Positions 18,409-28,391 are shown, numbered from the stretch's first letter. The stretch: 64,000 nucleotides of DNA from an uncultured Saprospiraceae bacterium (GCA_937959115.1 CALGAW010000014.1:1-64000), one strand, 5' to 3'. Translations and numbers: made by a program. The notes: a model not told the origin generated them from the sequence alone.

Positions 18409-20400
18409 TCAAGACATGAAATACTCAGGTTGTCGAACAATAAACTTCATTAACGATTTAAACTGATTGACTGTCCATGATGGGTTATAGTTTAGATTCC
18501 ACGTTCCATCGTCAAAATAATTGGAAGGAATGGTCCATTTAAAAGCTAGAACAGCCCGCTCAATTTGCTCAGGCGCTAGATCAATTAGAACAAAATGATT
18601 AACAACTTCTCTTGTAATCACTTCAGGATCACTTGAATTATTGCTAATATCTACAAGGAAATCTCTCCATTTTTGATGAACTGAAGTTCTTGAGTCATTA
18701 AAACTATTACTTATGGTATTGCCTAGTTCCGCACCTAATTTTAAAAACGAATACTCATTAATCCACGTTCGATATCCTGGAAATCCATCTACATTTGGTG
18801 GTTGAAAGAAATCATGCCCCATTCTACCAAAGCGCCATAAAAATGTTTTGTAGGTAGTTACTGTACTTGATTCAACATAAGGAATAGTGGTGTTTGGATA
18901 ACCATACGGATCGTTTGGATCATAATGATTGGAATCAAAGAATTGGTTGGTTAAAAAATAATCAGAATTGTATTCTGCGGCAAGCGTGGTGAGCATTCCT
19001 AATGCAGAGCCCAAATGACTTTTAATGCGTGCACCCCGTACCTTAGCATGAAAAAAGTGTTGACTTTTCAATAAGGTTCTAATGACTGGCTCAAGCTCCC
19101 AATTGACTTTAAATTGGTTTGCAAGATTTTCAATAATCAGATCGCCATTCGAATCTGGATTTTGGTACACAAAAAACTGGTAAATCTTCTTGCATATAAA
19201 CTGTGCGATCCTGTTTTTTCGAACATCCATTTCCGCTTGATTGTAGGACTCTGGCCCCGTAAAATCACCAAACAGAATATCGTGTACCTTTTCGTATTCA
19301 TTGTAGGCATCTCGAATCTCCAAAGCGTTTGCATCTCCCTTAAAACAGTTCGGATGATCCGTTAATGGAAGCCATCGATCATAATATTGAGAACAACCAG
19401 ATGGAGACGGACAATTTGGATCTGGTCCAAGGTTTTGTGAAGATGCTGTGTAATGATTTGAAAGATCAATAGACGGATCAGGTACTGGTGTATAAGTCAC
19501 CCCAAACACAGTTTTTGTGTTCCAGTCATGAAGATTCGGTTGAAAAATATGGGTGCCAAATTCCTGAGTAGGTGGCAGCCATTGCTCCCCTCTCCATCCA
19601 GAAAAGACTTTCGATAAATTAACAATGTCATCAATGGTATAGTCTCCTGGCGACCCGTCAGCAACACCCATGGTAAACAATTCTAGCAGTTCCCGACCAT
19701 AATTTTCATTAGGAATCCAGTTTGGATCACCCTTATAACTGTTTTTTCCTGCGTCTAGATAATTCAACATAACTTGAGACAAACCGATGTCTTTCGTAAA
19801 GTCCTTAAAGTTTCCTAGTGCATGATGAACCAACATATACTTGTACCACATTAAACCAGTTCGATCATTATCAGAATTTTCGTGAACCACAAAGTGATTG
19901 CTCCAAAACCAAGACAATTTATACTTAAACCGTTTCGCCCGATCTTTTTCCTGATCTAGGATGGTTTTAGTCCCATTACTAGGAGGGTAAATTGGGTTTA
20001 GCGGATGGTTTCCTCCGATCAGTCCGTGTGTCCATTCTCGTTTAAGCGAAATTCCTCGATGATAAGCACTGATGCACTGGGAGATCAAATCACAATCATC
20101 ATAGACTCTTTTGTCTCCCCAAGGATGAACGTTTAGCCCAGGTGGCGGGATAGTGAATTCACCATTGATTTGCTCTGTTGCTAAGTCGATCAAACGATCG
20201 ACAACTTGCTCAGGCGTTTTGTCCAGTGCCCACTCAATATCCATTCGATTTGCACCTAGCGTCATTCTGTTAAACAAATGCTGGATATCACGTAGTTTCG
20301 CTAAATCAGGATCAGAAGAGTTTTGATTAACACCCCATCCTGAATAAACAGCAAGAGTTCCTGAAATTGGACATTGAGAGTTAGTAGTCGTAGTATTCAT
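18409..20400 (-). CDS. DUF1800 family protein (second paralogue)
   Basis: The 663-residue protein carries the DUF1800 pattern: HLFNRMTLGANRMDIE near the start, FWSNHFVVHE (about 165-175), NENYGRELLELFTMG (about 230-244) and a C-terminal PPNVDGFPGYRTWIN region. It lacks an obvious signal peptide. The biochemical activity of DUF1800 is not established. The family is almost always next to DUF1501 proteins, as here. It is the last gene of a four-gene operon and ends 22 bases from the convergent sigma-operon protein. It is a full-length paralogue of the gene upstream. Confidence 0.9.
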   Translation of the reverse strand: MNTTTTNSQCPISGTLAVYSGWGVNQNSSDPDLAKLRDIQHLFNRMTLGANRMDIEWALDKTPEQVVDRLIDLATEQINGEFTIPPPGLNVHPWGDKRVYDDCDLISQCISAYHRGISLKREWTHGLIGGNHPLNPIYPPSNGTKTILDQEKDRAKRFKYKLSWFWSNHFVVHENSDNDRTGLMWYKYMLVHHALGNFKDFTKDIGLSQVMLNYLDAGKNSYKGDPNWIPNENYGRELLELFTMGVADGSPGDYTIDDIVNLSKVFSGWRGEQWLPPTQEFGTHIFQPNLHDWNTKTVFGVTYTPVPDPSIDLSNHYTASSQNLGPDPNCPSPSGCSQYYDRWLPLTDHPNCFKGDANALEIRDAYNEYEKVHDILFGDFTGPESYNQAEMDVRKNRIAQFICKKIYQFFVYQNPDSNGDLIIENLANQFKVNWELEPVIRTLLKSQHFFHAKVRGARIKSHLGSALGMLTTLAAEYNSDYFLTNQFFDSNHYDPNDPYGYPNTTIPYVESSTVTTYKTFLWRFGRMGHDFFQPPNVDGFPGYRTWINEYSFLKLGAELGNTISNSFNDSRTSVHQKWRDFLVDISNNSSDPEVITREVVNHFVLIDLAPEQIERAVLAFKWTIPSNYFDDGTWNLNYNPSWTVNQFKSLMKFIVRQPEYFMS

Positions 20401-20455
20401 GATTGCTTTATTAGTACATGTCTGATTTGCTTTAAGTAATTAAGATTGATAATCG

Positions 20456-22450
20456 TTAAGACATGAAAAATTCAGGTTGTCTGACAATAAAGCCCATAAG
20501 TGATTTATATTGATTAACCGTCCATGAAATATTATAATTTAATGACCAAATTCCATCATCAAAATAGTTGGAAGGAATGGTCCATTTAAAGGCAATCACT
20601 GCCCGTTCAATCTGTTCTGGTTTTAAATCAACAATAACAAAATGCTTGACTACTGCAGTAGCGATGACTTCAGGATCACTTGAATTATTGCTAACATCTA
20701 CTAAGAAATCTCTCCATTTCAGTGGTACAGAGGTTCTAGAATCATTAAAATTATGCTTGATTATTTCACTAATTTCATTCCCTAGTTTAAGTATAGAATA
20801 CTCATTTATCCAAGCACGGTGTCCAGGATAACCACTTACATTTGGAGGTGTAAAGAAATCATGTCCCAAATCACCAATTCGCCATCTGAAATGGCTATAA
20901 GAAGGTATTGTAGCAGGTTCTACTACAGGTTCATATTCCTTTGGGTAGCCAAAAGGATCATTTGGGTCATAGTGATTCGGATCAAAAAACTGATTTGTTA
21001 CAAAATAATCAGAATTAAACTCAGCGCCCATAGAAGTAAGCACACCTAATACACTTCCTAAATGACTTTTAATATGAGCACCTCGAATCTTTGCTTCAAA
21101 AAAGTGCTGACTCTTTAGCAAGGTCCTAACGATTGGTGCAAGCTCCCAATTGGTTTTAAATTGGTTTGCAAGATTTTCAATAATCACCTCTCCATTCGCT
21201 CCTACGTTTTTATAGACAAACTGTTGATAAATCTTTTTACAAATAAACTTCGCAATACGGTGTTTACGAACATCCATATCTGCTTGGTTATAAGCCTCTG
21301 GCCCAGTAAAGTCACCAAAGAGAATTTCATGTACCTTCTCATATTCTGCATAGGCATCTTTGATCTCCAAATCATTTTTATCTCCTTTAAAACAATGAGG
21401 GTGATCCGTAAGCGGTGCCCAGTTATCATAGGTATAGTAGCAAGGACCAGGAATTGTACAACTAGGGTCGGGACCTAAGTTTTGAGACCACGCAGTTTGA
21501 TGATTCGAAAGGTCAATAGAAGGATCAGGAACTGGGGTGTACGTGACTCCAAAAACGGTCTTCGTATTCCAGTCATGATTATTAGGCTGAAAAATGAATT
21601 GACCATACTCTTGCACAGGTGGTGCCCAACCTTCGCTTCTCCAACCAGAAAAGACTTTTGAAATTTCTATAATATCATTGATGGTGTAATCTCCTGGAGA
21701 ACCATCTGCAACGCCCATGGTAAACAGCTCCATTAACTCTCTCCCATAATTCTCATTAGGAATCCAATTTGGATCGCCAGTGTAACGATTTACACCTGCG
21801 TCTAAGTAGCTTAGCATCACCTGGCAAAGTCCAATATCTTTGGTAAATTCTTTAAAATTGCCAAGTGCATTATGCACCAATGTATACTTATACCACATTA
21901 AGCCGCACACATCTCCTCCATCCGTTTCTTCATGTACTGCGAAATGATTACTCCAAAACCAAGACATTTTATACTTGAATCGCTTTGCTCGATCTATTTC
22001 TTGATCTGCAACTGTTTTCGCACCATTGCTTGGTGCATAGACAGGACTTAGGGGATGGTTCCCGCCGATCATTCCTTGCATCCATTCTCTTTTGATTGCT
22101 AAAGATCGTTGATATCCGCCACCACACTGTGCAATCAACTCGCAATCATTGTAAACGCGTTTATCAGCCCAAGGATGGATATCAAGCCCTGGACCAGGGA
22201 TCGTGAAGACCCCATTTATTTGTTCAGTGGCTAAATCAACAAGGCGATCGACTACCTGTTCTGGTGTTTTGCTTAGGGCCCATTCTATATCCATTCTATT
22301 AGCGCCCAGTGTCATTCTGTTAAACAAGTGTTGTATATCCCGTAGTTTGGCTAAATCCGGATCTGGATCATTTTGATTATCTCCCCAACCAGCGTAAACC
22401 GCTAGTGTTCCAGTAAGTGGACATTGGAAGTTTGTGGTCGTATTATCCAT
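20456..22450 (-). CDS. DUF1800 family protein (first paralogue)
   Basis: The 664-residue protein shares the length and all the DUF1800 motifs of its downstream neighbour, including HLFNRMTLGANRMDIE, NENYGRELMELFTMG and PPNVSGYPGHRAWIN. The two copies are clearly a tandem duplication that has diverged along the whole length. It starts 32 bases after the stop of the PPC-like secreted protein gene. Function is not established for the family. Coupling with DUF1501 suggests a shared extracytoplasmic process. Confidence 0.9.
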   Translation of the reverse strand: MDNTTTNFQCPLTGTLAVYAGWGDNQNDPDPDLAKLRDIQHLFNRMTLGANRMDIEWALSKTPEQVVDRLVDLATEQINGVFTIPGPGLDIHPWADKRVYNDCELIAQCGGGYQRSLAIKREWMQGMIGGNHPLSPVYAPSNGAKTVADQEIDRAKRFKYKMSWFWSNHFAVHEETDGGDVCGLMWYKYTLVHNALGNFKEFTKDIGLCQVMLSYLDAGVNRYTGDPNWIPNENYGRELMELFTMGVADGSPGDYTINDIIEISKVFSGWRSEGWAPPVQEYGQFIFQPNNHDWNTKTVFGVTYTPVPDPSIDLSNHQTAWSQNLGPDPSCTIPGPCYYTYDNWAPLTDHPHCFKGDKNDLEIKDAYAEYEKVHEILFGDFTGPEAYNQADMDVRKHRIAKFICKKIYQQFVYKNVGANGEVIIENLANQFKTNWELAPIVRTLLKSQHFFEAKIRGAHIKSHLGSVLGVLTSMGAEFNSDYFVTNQFFDPNHYDPNDPFGYPKEYEPVVEPATIPSYSHFRWRIGDLGHDFFTPPNVSGYPGHRAWINEYSILKLGNEISEIIKHNFNDSRTSVPLKWRDFLVDVSNNSSDPEVIATAVVKHFVIVDLKPEQIERAVIAFKWTIPSNYFDDGIWSLNYNISWTVNQYKSLMGFIVRQPEFFMS

Positions 22451-22482
22451 GAGATACGATTTTTAAGGTTGAATTAGATTGT

Positions 22483-24030
22483 TTACTTAGGAATGTTTGA
22501 GAAAATACCATTATTGGCCTGCCATAGTATTCTGTCGGCACCATTCACATCTCGATCAAGATTAAAGTCAGATCCTCTATACTGATTAAAAATACCAGTT
22601 TCATTCCCCCAAATAATCCGATCTGAACCTGTAATCTCATATCCTGAAGGATTAGATTGATCAACGTTTCCAGCATACATCATCCAAGCACCATTCACAG
22701 GCTTTTGGCCAGAAGCGCCTCCCAAATAGCTATTGCCCAGTGTAAAATCAAACGTAAGCACATCATTGTTGATCAGTACTTTGGTTGGACTCATAATTGG
22801 TAAGTGATTCCGATGTTCGATCACTACATAGGCGTCGTTAAACCGTTGACTGACATCCATTGGATTCAACAGTTGAACCGTTCCGTCCTTTAGCAATAAG
22901 CCTGCAGCCTGATCTATTTCATCCGCCACTTGCGTTGTGCTTCTAAGGGATACCAACACCCAGTCAACTGTATTGACAGGATAGTCAGACATGGCCCAAC
23001 CTGCCCCCTCGCTTCCATTGTAATTCCAAGGAGCGGTGTTGTACGGTTGACCAGAAGGGAGCATATCAAATTGCCAAAGAAGAGAGGTCATCTCGCTTGC
23101 CGAAGCATCCCACGGCCCTTCCATATAAGCAGATAGATTGACAGCAACAGGACGCGAATCTGTCACTTCAAGGCAGAAACTACCCTGAAGCGTCGAAAAC
23201 GCTCCACACAATTGCACATAGTAGGTTTGGCCTGCTGTTAACATTGGAGTTATGAGGACCTGTCCTTCGTCTGAAGAGGCCAATTCAACCGTGTTATTTG
23301 AAGTACAATCTCCAGTCCATAACGTAATGACATCAGAAAAGCCAGCATGTGTGTTGATGGAATATTCTGAAGCCACAGCTGGTGTAAAGGTATACCAAAC
23401 ACAGTGACTACTGTTTGGAGAATTCGCTGGAATCGCCCAATCAGATGTTGCGTTTATGTTCGTCCCATTGATGCAAGGCTGATTGACGGTTAAGCTTCCT
23501 GCTGATTGACAGTTGTCTTCAGGAGGTGGTAAGCCTTCATTTTGACCGATTACATCTACCTCTATACATACTTTCCCAGCACATTTTCCAAAAATATCCT
23601 GTGCTCCAGAAATTCTTATCCACAAGGTATCTCCTCCGTTCAGTTGATCGGTATAAACGGTTTCTCCAACAAAGCCGTATTTGTCATTATTATAACAATC
23701 GATTGATTGAAGATTGCTGCATGAATTCCGATAAAGCGTAACAATATCGTTGAAATTGGTATTATCCAAGTAATAATCTTGTTGGGTTTTGATTTTTAAC
23801 CGTCCAGATTGAGCCATATGGTATTTAAACCAAAGCGATCCAACCGAATCTTGGGTACAGCTGTTTTGAGGTCCGGTAAACTCCGTTCCTTCATTGAATA
23901 AATCTTGACAGGCAGCACCCGACTCTACCAAAACAGCTGTTAAGCATTGATCGTTTGAAGATTGTGCTTGCAAGCTATTCACGAAGAAGAAGCAACAACC
24001 TAGGAGAATAAAAAGTTTAGTTGATTTCAT
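22483..24030 (-). CDS. Secreted protein with two PPC-like domains and a dockerin-like end
   Basis: The ATG at 24030 is chosen because a signal peptide (about 1-22, KLFILLGCCFFFVNSLQA) follows directly; longer readings overlap the upstream gene. The 515-residue protein has two PPC-like beta domains (about 25-165 and 170-290, with LWFKYH and VWYTF). A C-terminal module follows (about 300-515) with VDWVLVSLR, VIEHRNHLP and two loops, SGSDRI-like and DLDRDVNGADRILW-like. It lacks a standard T9SS type A or B signal. The C-terminal module recurs at 42748-45786. The gene sits between DUF1501 and DUF1800 in one operon. Confidence 0.82.
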   Translation of the reverse strand: MKSTKLFILLGCCFFFVNSLQAQSSNDQCLTAVLVESGAACQDLFNEGTEFTGPQNSCTQDSVGSLWFKYHMAQSGRLKIKTQQDYYLDNTNFNDIVTLYRNSCSNLQSIDCYNNDKYGFVGETVYTDQLNGGDTLWIRISGAQDIFGKCAGKVCIEVDVIGQNEGLPPPEDNCQSAGSLTVNQPCINGTNINATSDWAIPANSPNSSHCVWYTFTPAVASEYSINTHAGFSDVITLWTGDCTSNNTVELASSDEGQVLITPMLTAGQTYYVQLCGAFSTLQGSFCLEVTDSRPVAVNLSAYMEGPWDASASEMTSLLWQFDMLPSGQPYNTAPWNYNGSEGAGWAMSDYPVNTVDWVLVSLRSTTQVADEIDQAAGLLLKDGTVQLLNPMDVSQRFNDAYVVIEHRNHLPIMSPTKVLINNDVLTFDFTLGNSYLGGASGQKPVNGAWMMYAGNVDQSNPSGYEITGSDRIIWGNETGIFNQYRGSDFNLDRDVNGADRILWQANNGIFSNIPK

Positions 24031-24044
24031 TGTCTTAGATTTTA

Positions 24045-25754
24045 TTATTGAAGCACAATTTTTCGTTCTTTTACTGTTGTTCCCATTTGAAACTGCAAGA
24101 TGTATTCTCCAGGAGAAACACCAATTGGATTTTGCGGATCTTGCCAATTCCAATCTGTGGTATAAGCATCCCGTTTTTTCAATCCTTGATCAATCAATTT
24201 TACAAATCCTCCATTATTATCCAATACTTTAATAGAGACATCACACTGTTGCCGTACAGCATATTTGATTTGAACGGTATGTGCTAGATCCGGATGCTCG
24301 TTGAACCCAAAAAGAATCGTTTCATCAAGCTGTGGTGTCTGGCAAGGGTTAGAAATCAAGTTGTTTACTCGAGTAAAGTGTTCCCTAAACATACAATCCA
24401 CAATTTCGGGATGCACACAGAGCCATTCTTCAAGTAAAGTGGCATATATATCGCGGAAATCAATCCACTGTGATTGGTCAGATAATTTGATTCGTGTGGT
24501 ATTGGTAGCTACTGCTTGACTAAGATCCATGCCTTGTCCAAAATAACCACCATTTATACCATTCCCGAACAACATAACAGGAGCTAAATTGCCATGGTCT
24601 GTGCTGTTTCCTGCATTTTCTCTCACTGTCCTACCAAATTCTGAATATACGGCTGTTAGCACACGTTGGTTAGATCCATTTGGATCTGAGTCAAGTTCAT
24701 CCTGGAATGCTTTCATCGCTTCTGCTACTTGTTGAAGTAATGTAAAATGGCGACCTTCCTGATTTCCATGTGTATCAAAACCATCTAATTCAACCATGTA
24801 AATCCTAGAGGGCAATCCACCACGAATTAATCTTCCTACTACAGCAAGTTGATCAGCTAGTTCATTATTAGCAGGATATCCATTAAATGCTCCTACACTA
24901 TTGTACGCTGCTTGAAGCGCATCATTGTACTTAAAGCCGTTATTCGCCATTCTTCTTAAGAAACGGTGCTCAATATCCGCAGGACAACTATTCCCTATTC
25001 CTCCTAGAGGATATAACTCTTGATTTGTTATTAAATCATTGAATTCCTGAACATTCGAAAAGGTAAGTGCCATATGACTTCCTTGCGGATTGATAAACGT
25101 CAAATCACTCGTTTGTCCAATCAAAATTGCTGGTGGAACCTCAGGAGGTCTTACGTCATAACAAGGCAACTCATAATCTAGAAAACGCCCCATCCACCCT
25201 GTTTTATATAAAGGATTGAGTATTTCATTCGTACCACTAGACCAGAGATCTGTAGAAAGAAAATGCGAAAGATTTGGGACGTCATAACCAACATTATGGA
25301 TAATAGACATTCGATCATCATTCCAAATCGGCATTAGCGGATCCATTTGAGCAGGAAGTGCAAATTCTCCATTCGACATAGTTCCCGTAGTATGGTTAAA
25401 CCCGTTTAGTATCTGATTAGCGGAGTAGTCTACGCCCATTGTCCGCTTAAGGTTGGGTCTTAGCGACTCATAGTCTTGCCTTCTGATTCCACTGTGTGGA
25501 ATTATGGTATTGAGCCCATCATTTCCTCCAAACAATCTAACTAATACTAGAATATTGTCATTACTAGGATTATTGATCGTTTCGTTAAGCAGTGGGTTGG
25601 TCATAGCCTTTACTGGCAAGTTGCGTAGCAGTAACGATCCTGCAGCAACCATTCCTCCCATTGAAAGAAATTGGCGTCTATTCCAGTTGACGTGGTCCTG
25701 TTGATGGGCGTGCTTATTTTTTAAGGTACCATCATGATCATACTTTGTATTCAT
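24045..25754 (-). CDS. DUF1501 family protein, Tat-exported
   Basis: The 569-residue protein has a Tat-type signal: RRQFLSMGG (about 26-34) followed by a hydrophobic stretch. The DUF1501 core shows VRLFGGNDGLNTIIP (about 71-85), VELDGFDTHGNQ (about 325-336) and FGRTVREN. The fold belongs to the alkaline-phosphatase-like clan according to family knowledge, though the reaction is not established. The last 90 residues look like a FlgD-type beta domain (KVLDNNGG, SPGEYILQF). It is the first gene of the operon and is divergent from the cytochrome/monooxygenase-like gene. Confidence 0.92.
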   Translation of the reverse strand: MNTKYDHDGTLKNKHAHQQDHVNWNRRQFLSMGGMVAAGSLLLRNLPVKAMTNPLLNETINNPSNDNILVLVRLFGGNDGLNTIIPHSGIRRQDYESLRPNLKRTMGVDYSANQILNGFNHTTGTMSNGEFALPAQMDPLMPIWNDDRMSIIHNVGYDVPNLSHFLSTDLWSSGTNEILNPLYKTGWMGRFLDYELPCYDVRPPEVPPAILIGQTSDLTFINPQGSHMALTFSNVQEFNDLITNQELYPLGGIGNSCPADIEHRFLRRMANNGFKYNDALQAAYNSVGAFNGYPANNELADQLAVVGRLIRGGLPSRIYMVELDGFDTHGNQEGRHFTLLQQVAEAMKAFQDELDSDPNGSNQRVLTAVYSEFGRTVRENAGNSTDHGNLAPVMLFGNGINGGYFGQGMDLSQAVATNTTRIKLSDQSQWIDFRDIYATLLEEWLCVHPEIVDCMFREHFTRVNNLISNPCQTPQLDETILFGFNEHPDLAHTVQIKYAVRQQCDVSIKVLDNNGGFVKLIDQGLKKRDAYTTDWNWQDPQNPIGVSPGEYILQFQMGTTVKERKIVLQ

Positions 25755-26175
25755 CTGCTATATTATTTAGGAATCCTTCTAAAAAGTTGGGGCTACTTTA
25801 TAAAATCTCAAAAAACACAATACAATATTTTATTATGCCATTAAATATAAGACACAGAAATCAAGGCACAACCCTAGCATTCCACCCAATTAAATTTCAT
25901 TTTTTCATAATATAGCAATATTCATGCTGAATTATTAATATCCCAGAAAGAAATATACTATAGCATTCAAATCGGCATAAGGTTTTTCGAATCAAGGGAT
26001 TGAGCAAACAATTTCGAACTTTTGTACCAAATAGTTGATCAAAGAGAATAATCATTCAACGTCTTAGGAAATGCTTACCTAGAATTAATTTTCAATCCGA
26101 TTAAAATAAAACAGAAATATGGGCTATATTTAGAACTTAATAGATTAACTAAAATCAACGTTATAATTGGCTGTT
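25755..26175. other. Divergent intergenic region
   Basis: About 420 AT-rich bases separate the DUF1501 operon (minus) from the cytochrome c/monooxygenase-like gene (plus). Promoters for both are expected here, but I found no clean TAnnTTTG. TATATTTA at about 26124 is near-consensus on the plus strand. Confidence 0.4.
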
Positions 26176-27816
26176 ATGCATAAATTTATTCTACTTCTTG
26201 TTTCATTCTTTTCAATTCAATTTGTTGTTGCACAATCTACTGCCTCAGATGTTTACGCTATATTTCAAGCGAAATGTGCTACCTGTCATAGTGGTAGCAA
26301 TCCTGCTGGAAACCTTGATTTACAAGGAACAGGAGCTGACCCTGAACAGGATGTTTACAATAGAATCTATAATGGGCAAGTAGCCAACAGTCATGCTCAA
26401 TCCAAAGGATACAAGCAGATTTACCCGGGTCGGCCAGATAGAAGCTTCATCTTTAGAAAAGTACATGACGCGCTTGAACCAACAATCGTTTTGGATAATG
26501 CAGAACATCAAGGCGGTACTCCGCACGGAGCAAAAGGCTTAACAGATGCCGAAAAAGAATTGATCAGACAATGGACGTTGTTTGCTGCTCCAGACAATGG
26601 CCAAGTTGTTGATCCGCAGCTTTTAGTTGACTATTATAATGGAAATGGATTACCTAGTTTTCCTAATGGTAGACCAGCACCACCATTGCCAAGCGAAGGC
26701 TTTCAAATTAAAATGGGCCCGTTTTTCCTAGAACCGAGTTTAGGATTGAACGTAGAATATTTCCAAAAATGGGAACTAGAACTAAATAACGATCGTGAAG
26801 TACACCGAATTCAAACATTCCTAGGCACTTCATCCCATCATTTTTTACTGTATGACTATAATGATTATCAAAGTTCACTCTCTACAGCACCTGGGTTGCG
26901 AACGAACGCGAATCACAGCGATGTGCGCCTGATTAGTGCTATACAGCAACCTGTGGATCTGAGATTGCCTCAAGGGTCGGCCTTCACATTTGACAACGAT
27001 GCGGTACTAGACCTTAACACACATTATATCAATTACCACAATGTCCCCTACAAGGCGGAAGTCTACTTGAATGTTTATACACAATCCTTTGGAACAGCTG
27101 CTCAAGAAATGAAAGCTGAACTGTTTCCTAATCAGCTATTATGTGTTCCAAATGATGGACAAACCCATACTGGCTACCTCCCTTTACTTTTTAACATTGG
27201 AGAAGTCCACCTCTGGGGGCTAATGGGGCATACACATCAACTAGGAACTGGCTTTAAGGTTTGGGAAACTGAATTCGGACAAAAGCTGGATCTAATATAC
27301 GATGGTAGCTGCCCTAATGGTGAGCCAGGCTGCGCTAGTCCTTACTTCGATTATCAGCACATTCCAGTTCGTTACTTCGATCCCTTTCTACCAGTTGAAT
27401 TTTCCAACACATCAGGTTTGTGGAATGAGGCATACTATGTAAACAATGGTCCTTCTCAAGTTTGTTGGGGGAATACCTCCGATGACGAAATGCAAGTGCT
27501 CATTGCCTTCTACCTTGAAGATACGACTGGTGTCACCATGAATCCGACGACTTCCGTTGTTGATTTAGAAACGATGGCACCTGAAATCAACGTTGCTCCA
27601 AACCCAATGGAAGACGTTACCACATTTACATTTGAAGCATCAATGCTTCCAGTACAGTTATCGTTGTATGATTTACAAGGTCGATTGATGCGTAACAAAG
27701 AAATTGGATCGGACCAATTTGATCTTCAACGAAACAATCTTGAAAAAGGAGTTTATTTTTATCGAGTAGAAGATTCTAAAAATCAAGTTTATTCTGGCAA
27801 ACTTATCCTGAAATAA
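26176..27816 (+). CDS. Secreted cytochrome c/Cu type II monooxygenase-like protein with T9SS type A signal
   Basis: The ATG at 26176 is preferred over a TTG nine bases upstream. The 546-residue protein has a signal peptide (about 1-20), a cytochrome c-like region with the haem motif CATCH at 34-38, and a PHM-like copper type II region (about 175-430). Candidate copper ligands are in HFLLYD, LNTHYINYH and WGLMGHTHQLGTGF. A T9SS type A sorting domain (about 470-546) ends with GKLILK. It probably acts as a cell-surface or secreted oxidase. Its substrate is unknown, and electron transfer from haem to copper is inference. It is transcribed away from the DUF1501/DUF1800 operon. Confidence 0.85.
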   Translation: MHKFILLLVSFFSIQFVVAQSTASDVYAIFQAKCATCHSGSNPAGNLDLQGTGADPEQDVYNRIYNGQVANSHAQSKGYKQIYPGRPDRSFIFRKVHDALEPTIVLDNAEHQGGTPHGAKGLTDAEKELIRQWTLFAAPDNGQVVDPQLLVDYYNGNGLPSFPNGRPAPPLPSEGFQIKMGPFFLEPSLGLNVEYFQKWELELNNDREVHRIQTFLGTSSHHFLLYDYNDYQSSLSTAPGLRTNANHSDVRLISAIQQPVDLRLPQGSAFTFDNDAVLDLNTHYINYHNVPYKAEVYLNVYTQSFGTAAQEMKAELFPNQLLCVPNDGQTHTGYLPLLFNIGEVHLWGLMGHTHQLGTGFKVWETEFGQKLDLIYDGSCPNGEPGCASPYFDYQHIPVRYFDPFLPVEFSNTSGLWNEAYYVNNGPSQVCWGNTSDDEMQVLIAFYLEDTTGVTMNPTTSVVDLETMAPEINVAPNPMEDVTTFTFEASMLPVQLSLYDLQGRLMRNKEIGSDQFDLQRNNLEKGVYFYRVEDSKNQVYSGKLILK

Positions 27817-28120
27817 AACACTCATTTTCATACAATTAGGAAAACTTCGCTTACTATTTATCACAAGCAAAACTAGATAAATATAAGGTAATCCTGTACA
27901 ACAAGCCGATCTACCCTTTTTCTTCTAATCCATTGACCATCTAGGCCGAAAATTAGTTTTTTACATTTTTTCCTGTCACAACATTCCATTTTTTATTTTG
28001 AGCTGAGTTAGGTATTTCTGCATCTTACAACTGTCAAATGAACGATACGTAAGTATTAATCTAGACAAACAAAAGCAACATTTTTTCTCTAGTAGATTTA
28101 AACGTTGTGATTGTAAAAAA

Positions 28121-28304
28121 GGATGGGAGTTTGTTAAACAATAAATAGATCAGAAATGATAATTTTTAACGAAATGCATTACTCCAACGATAAGTTGAAG
28201 TATTGCATCCATTCCCTCCTAATTAACTACGGGTTTTCATAGTGGGTTTATAGTTTGTTTTTTGTTTTTTGTTCGGGCCTCTGTCATATGACAGAGGTTT
28301 TTTG
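28121..28304 (+). ncRNA. Candidate structured small RNA
   Basis: GGATGGGA (28121-28128) can pair with TCCCTCC (28213-28219) with one bulged base. This encloses a 15-bp near-perfect hairpin (28174-28188 with 28194-28208, two mismatches, loop GATAA). A strong intrinsic terminator follows 60 bases later. There is no ORF. The 5' end and any promoter are not defined, and I cannot assign a known RNA family. Confidence 0.3.
28278..28304 (+). terminator. Strong Rho-independent terminator
   Basis: CCTCTGTCAT and ATGACAGAGG form a perfect 10-bp self-complementary stem followed by six T. It lies 462 bases after the nearest upstream stop codon and 112 bases before the next gene, so it may terminate a small RNA. 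Confidence 0.85.
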
Positions 28305-28363
28305 TTTATAGCTACAGCTAAGGATTTTATGTTTACTCGAAAGGAATAAATGCTAATTATTAA

Positions 28364-28391
28364 TTGTTAGTTATCTAGACTCGTATATTTG
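28364..28391 (+). promoter_or_regulatory. Bacteroidota-type promoter of the AraC-type gene
   Basis: TATATTTG (28384-28391) is a perfect TAnnTTTG -7 element. TTG at 28364-28366 lies 17 bases upstream as a -33 element. The ATG follows 24 bases later. Confidence 0.6.
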
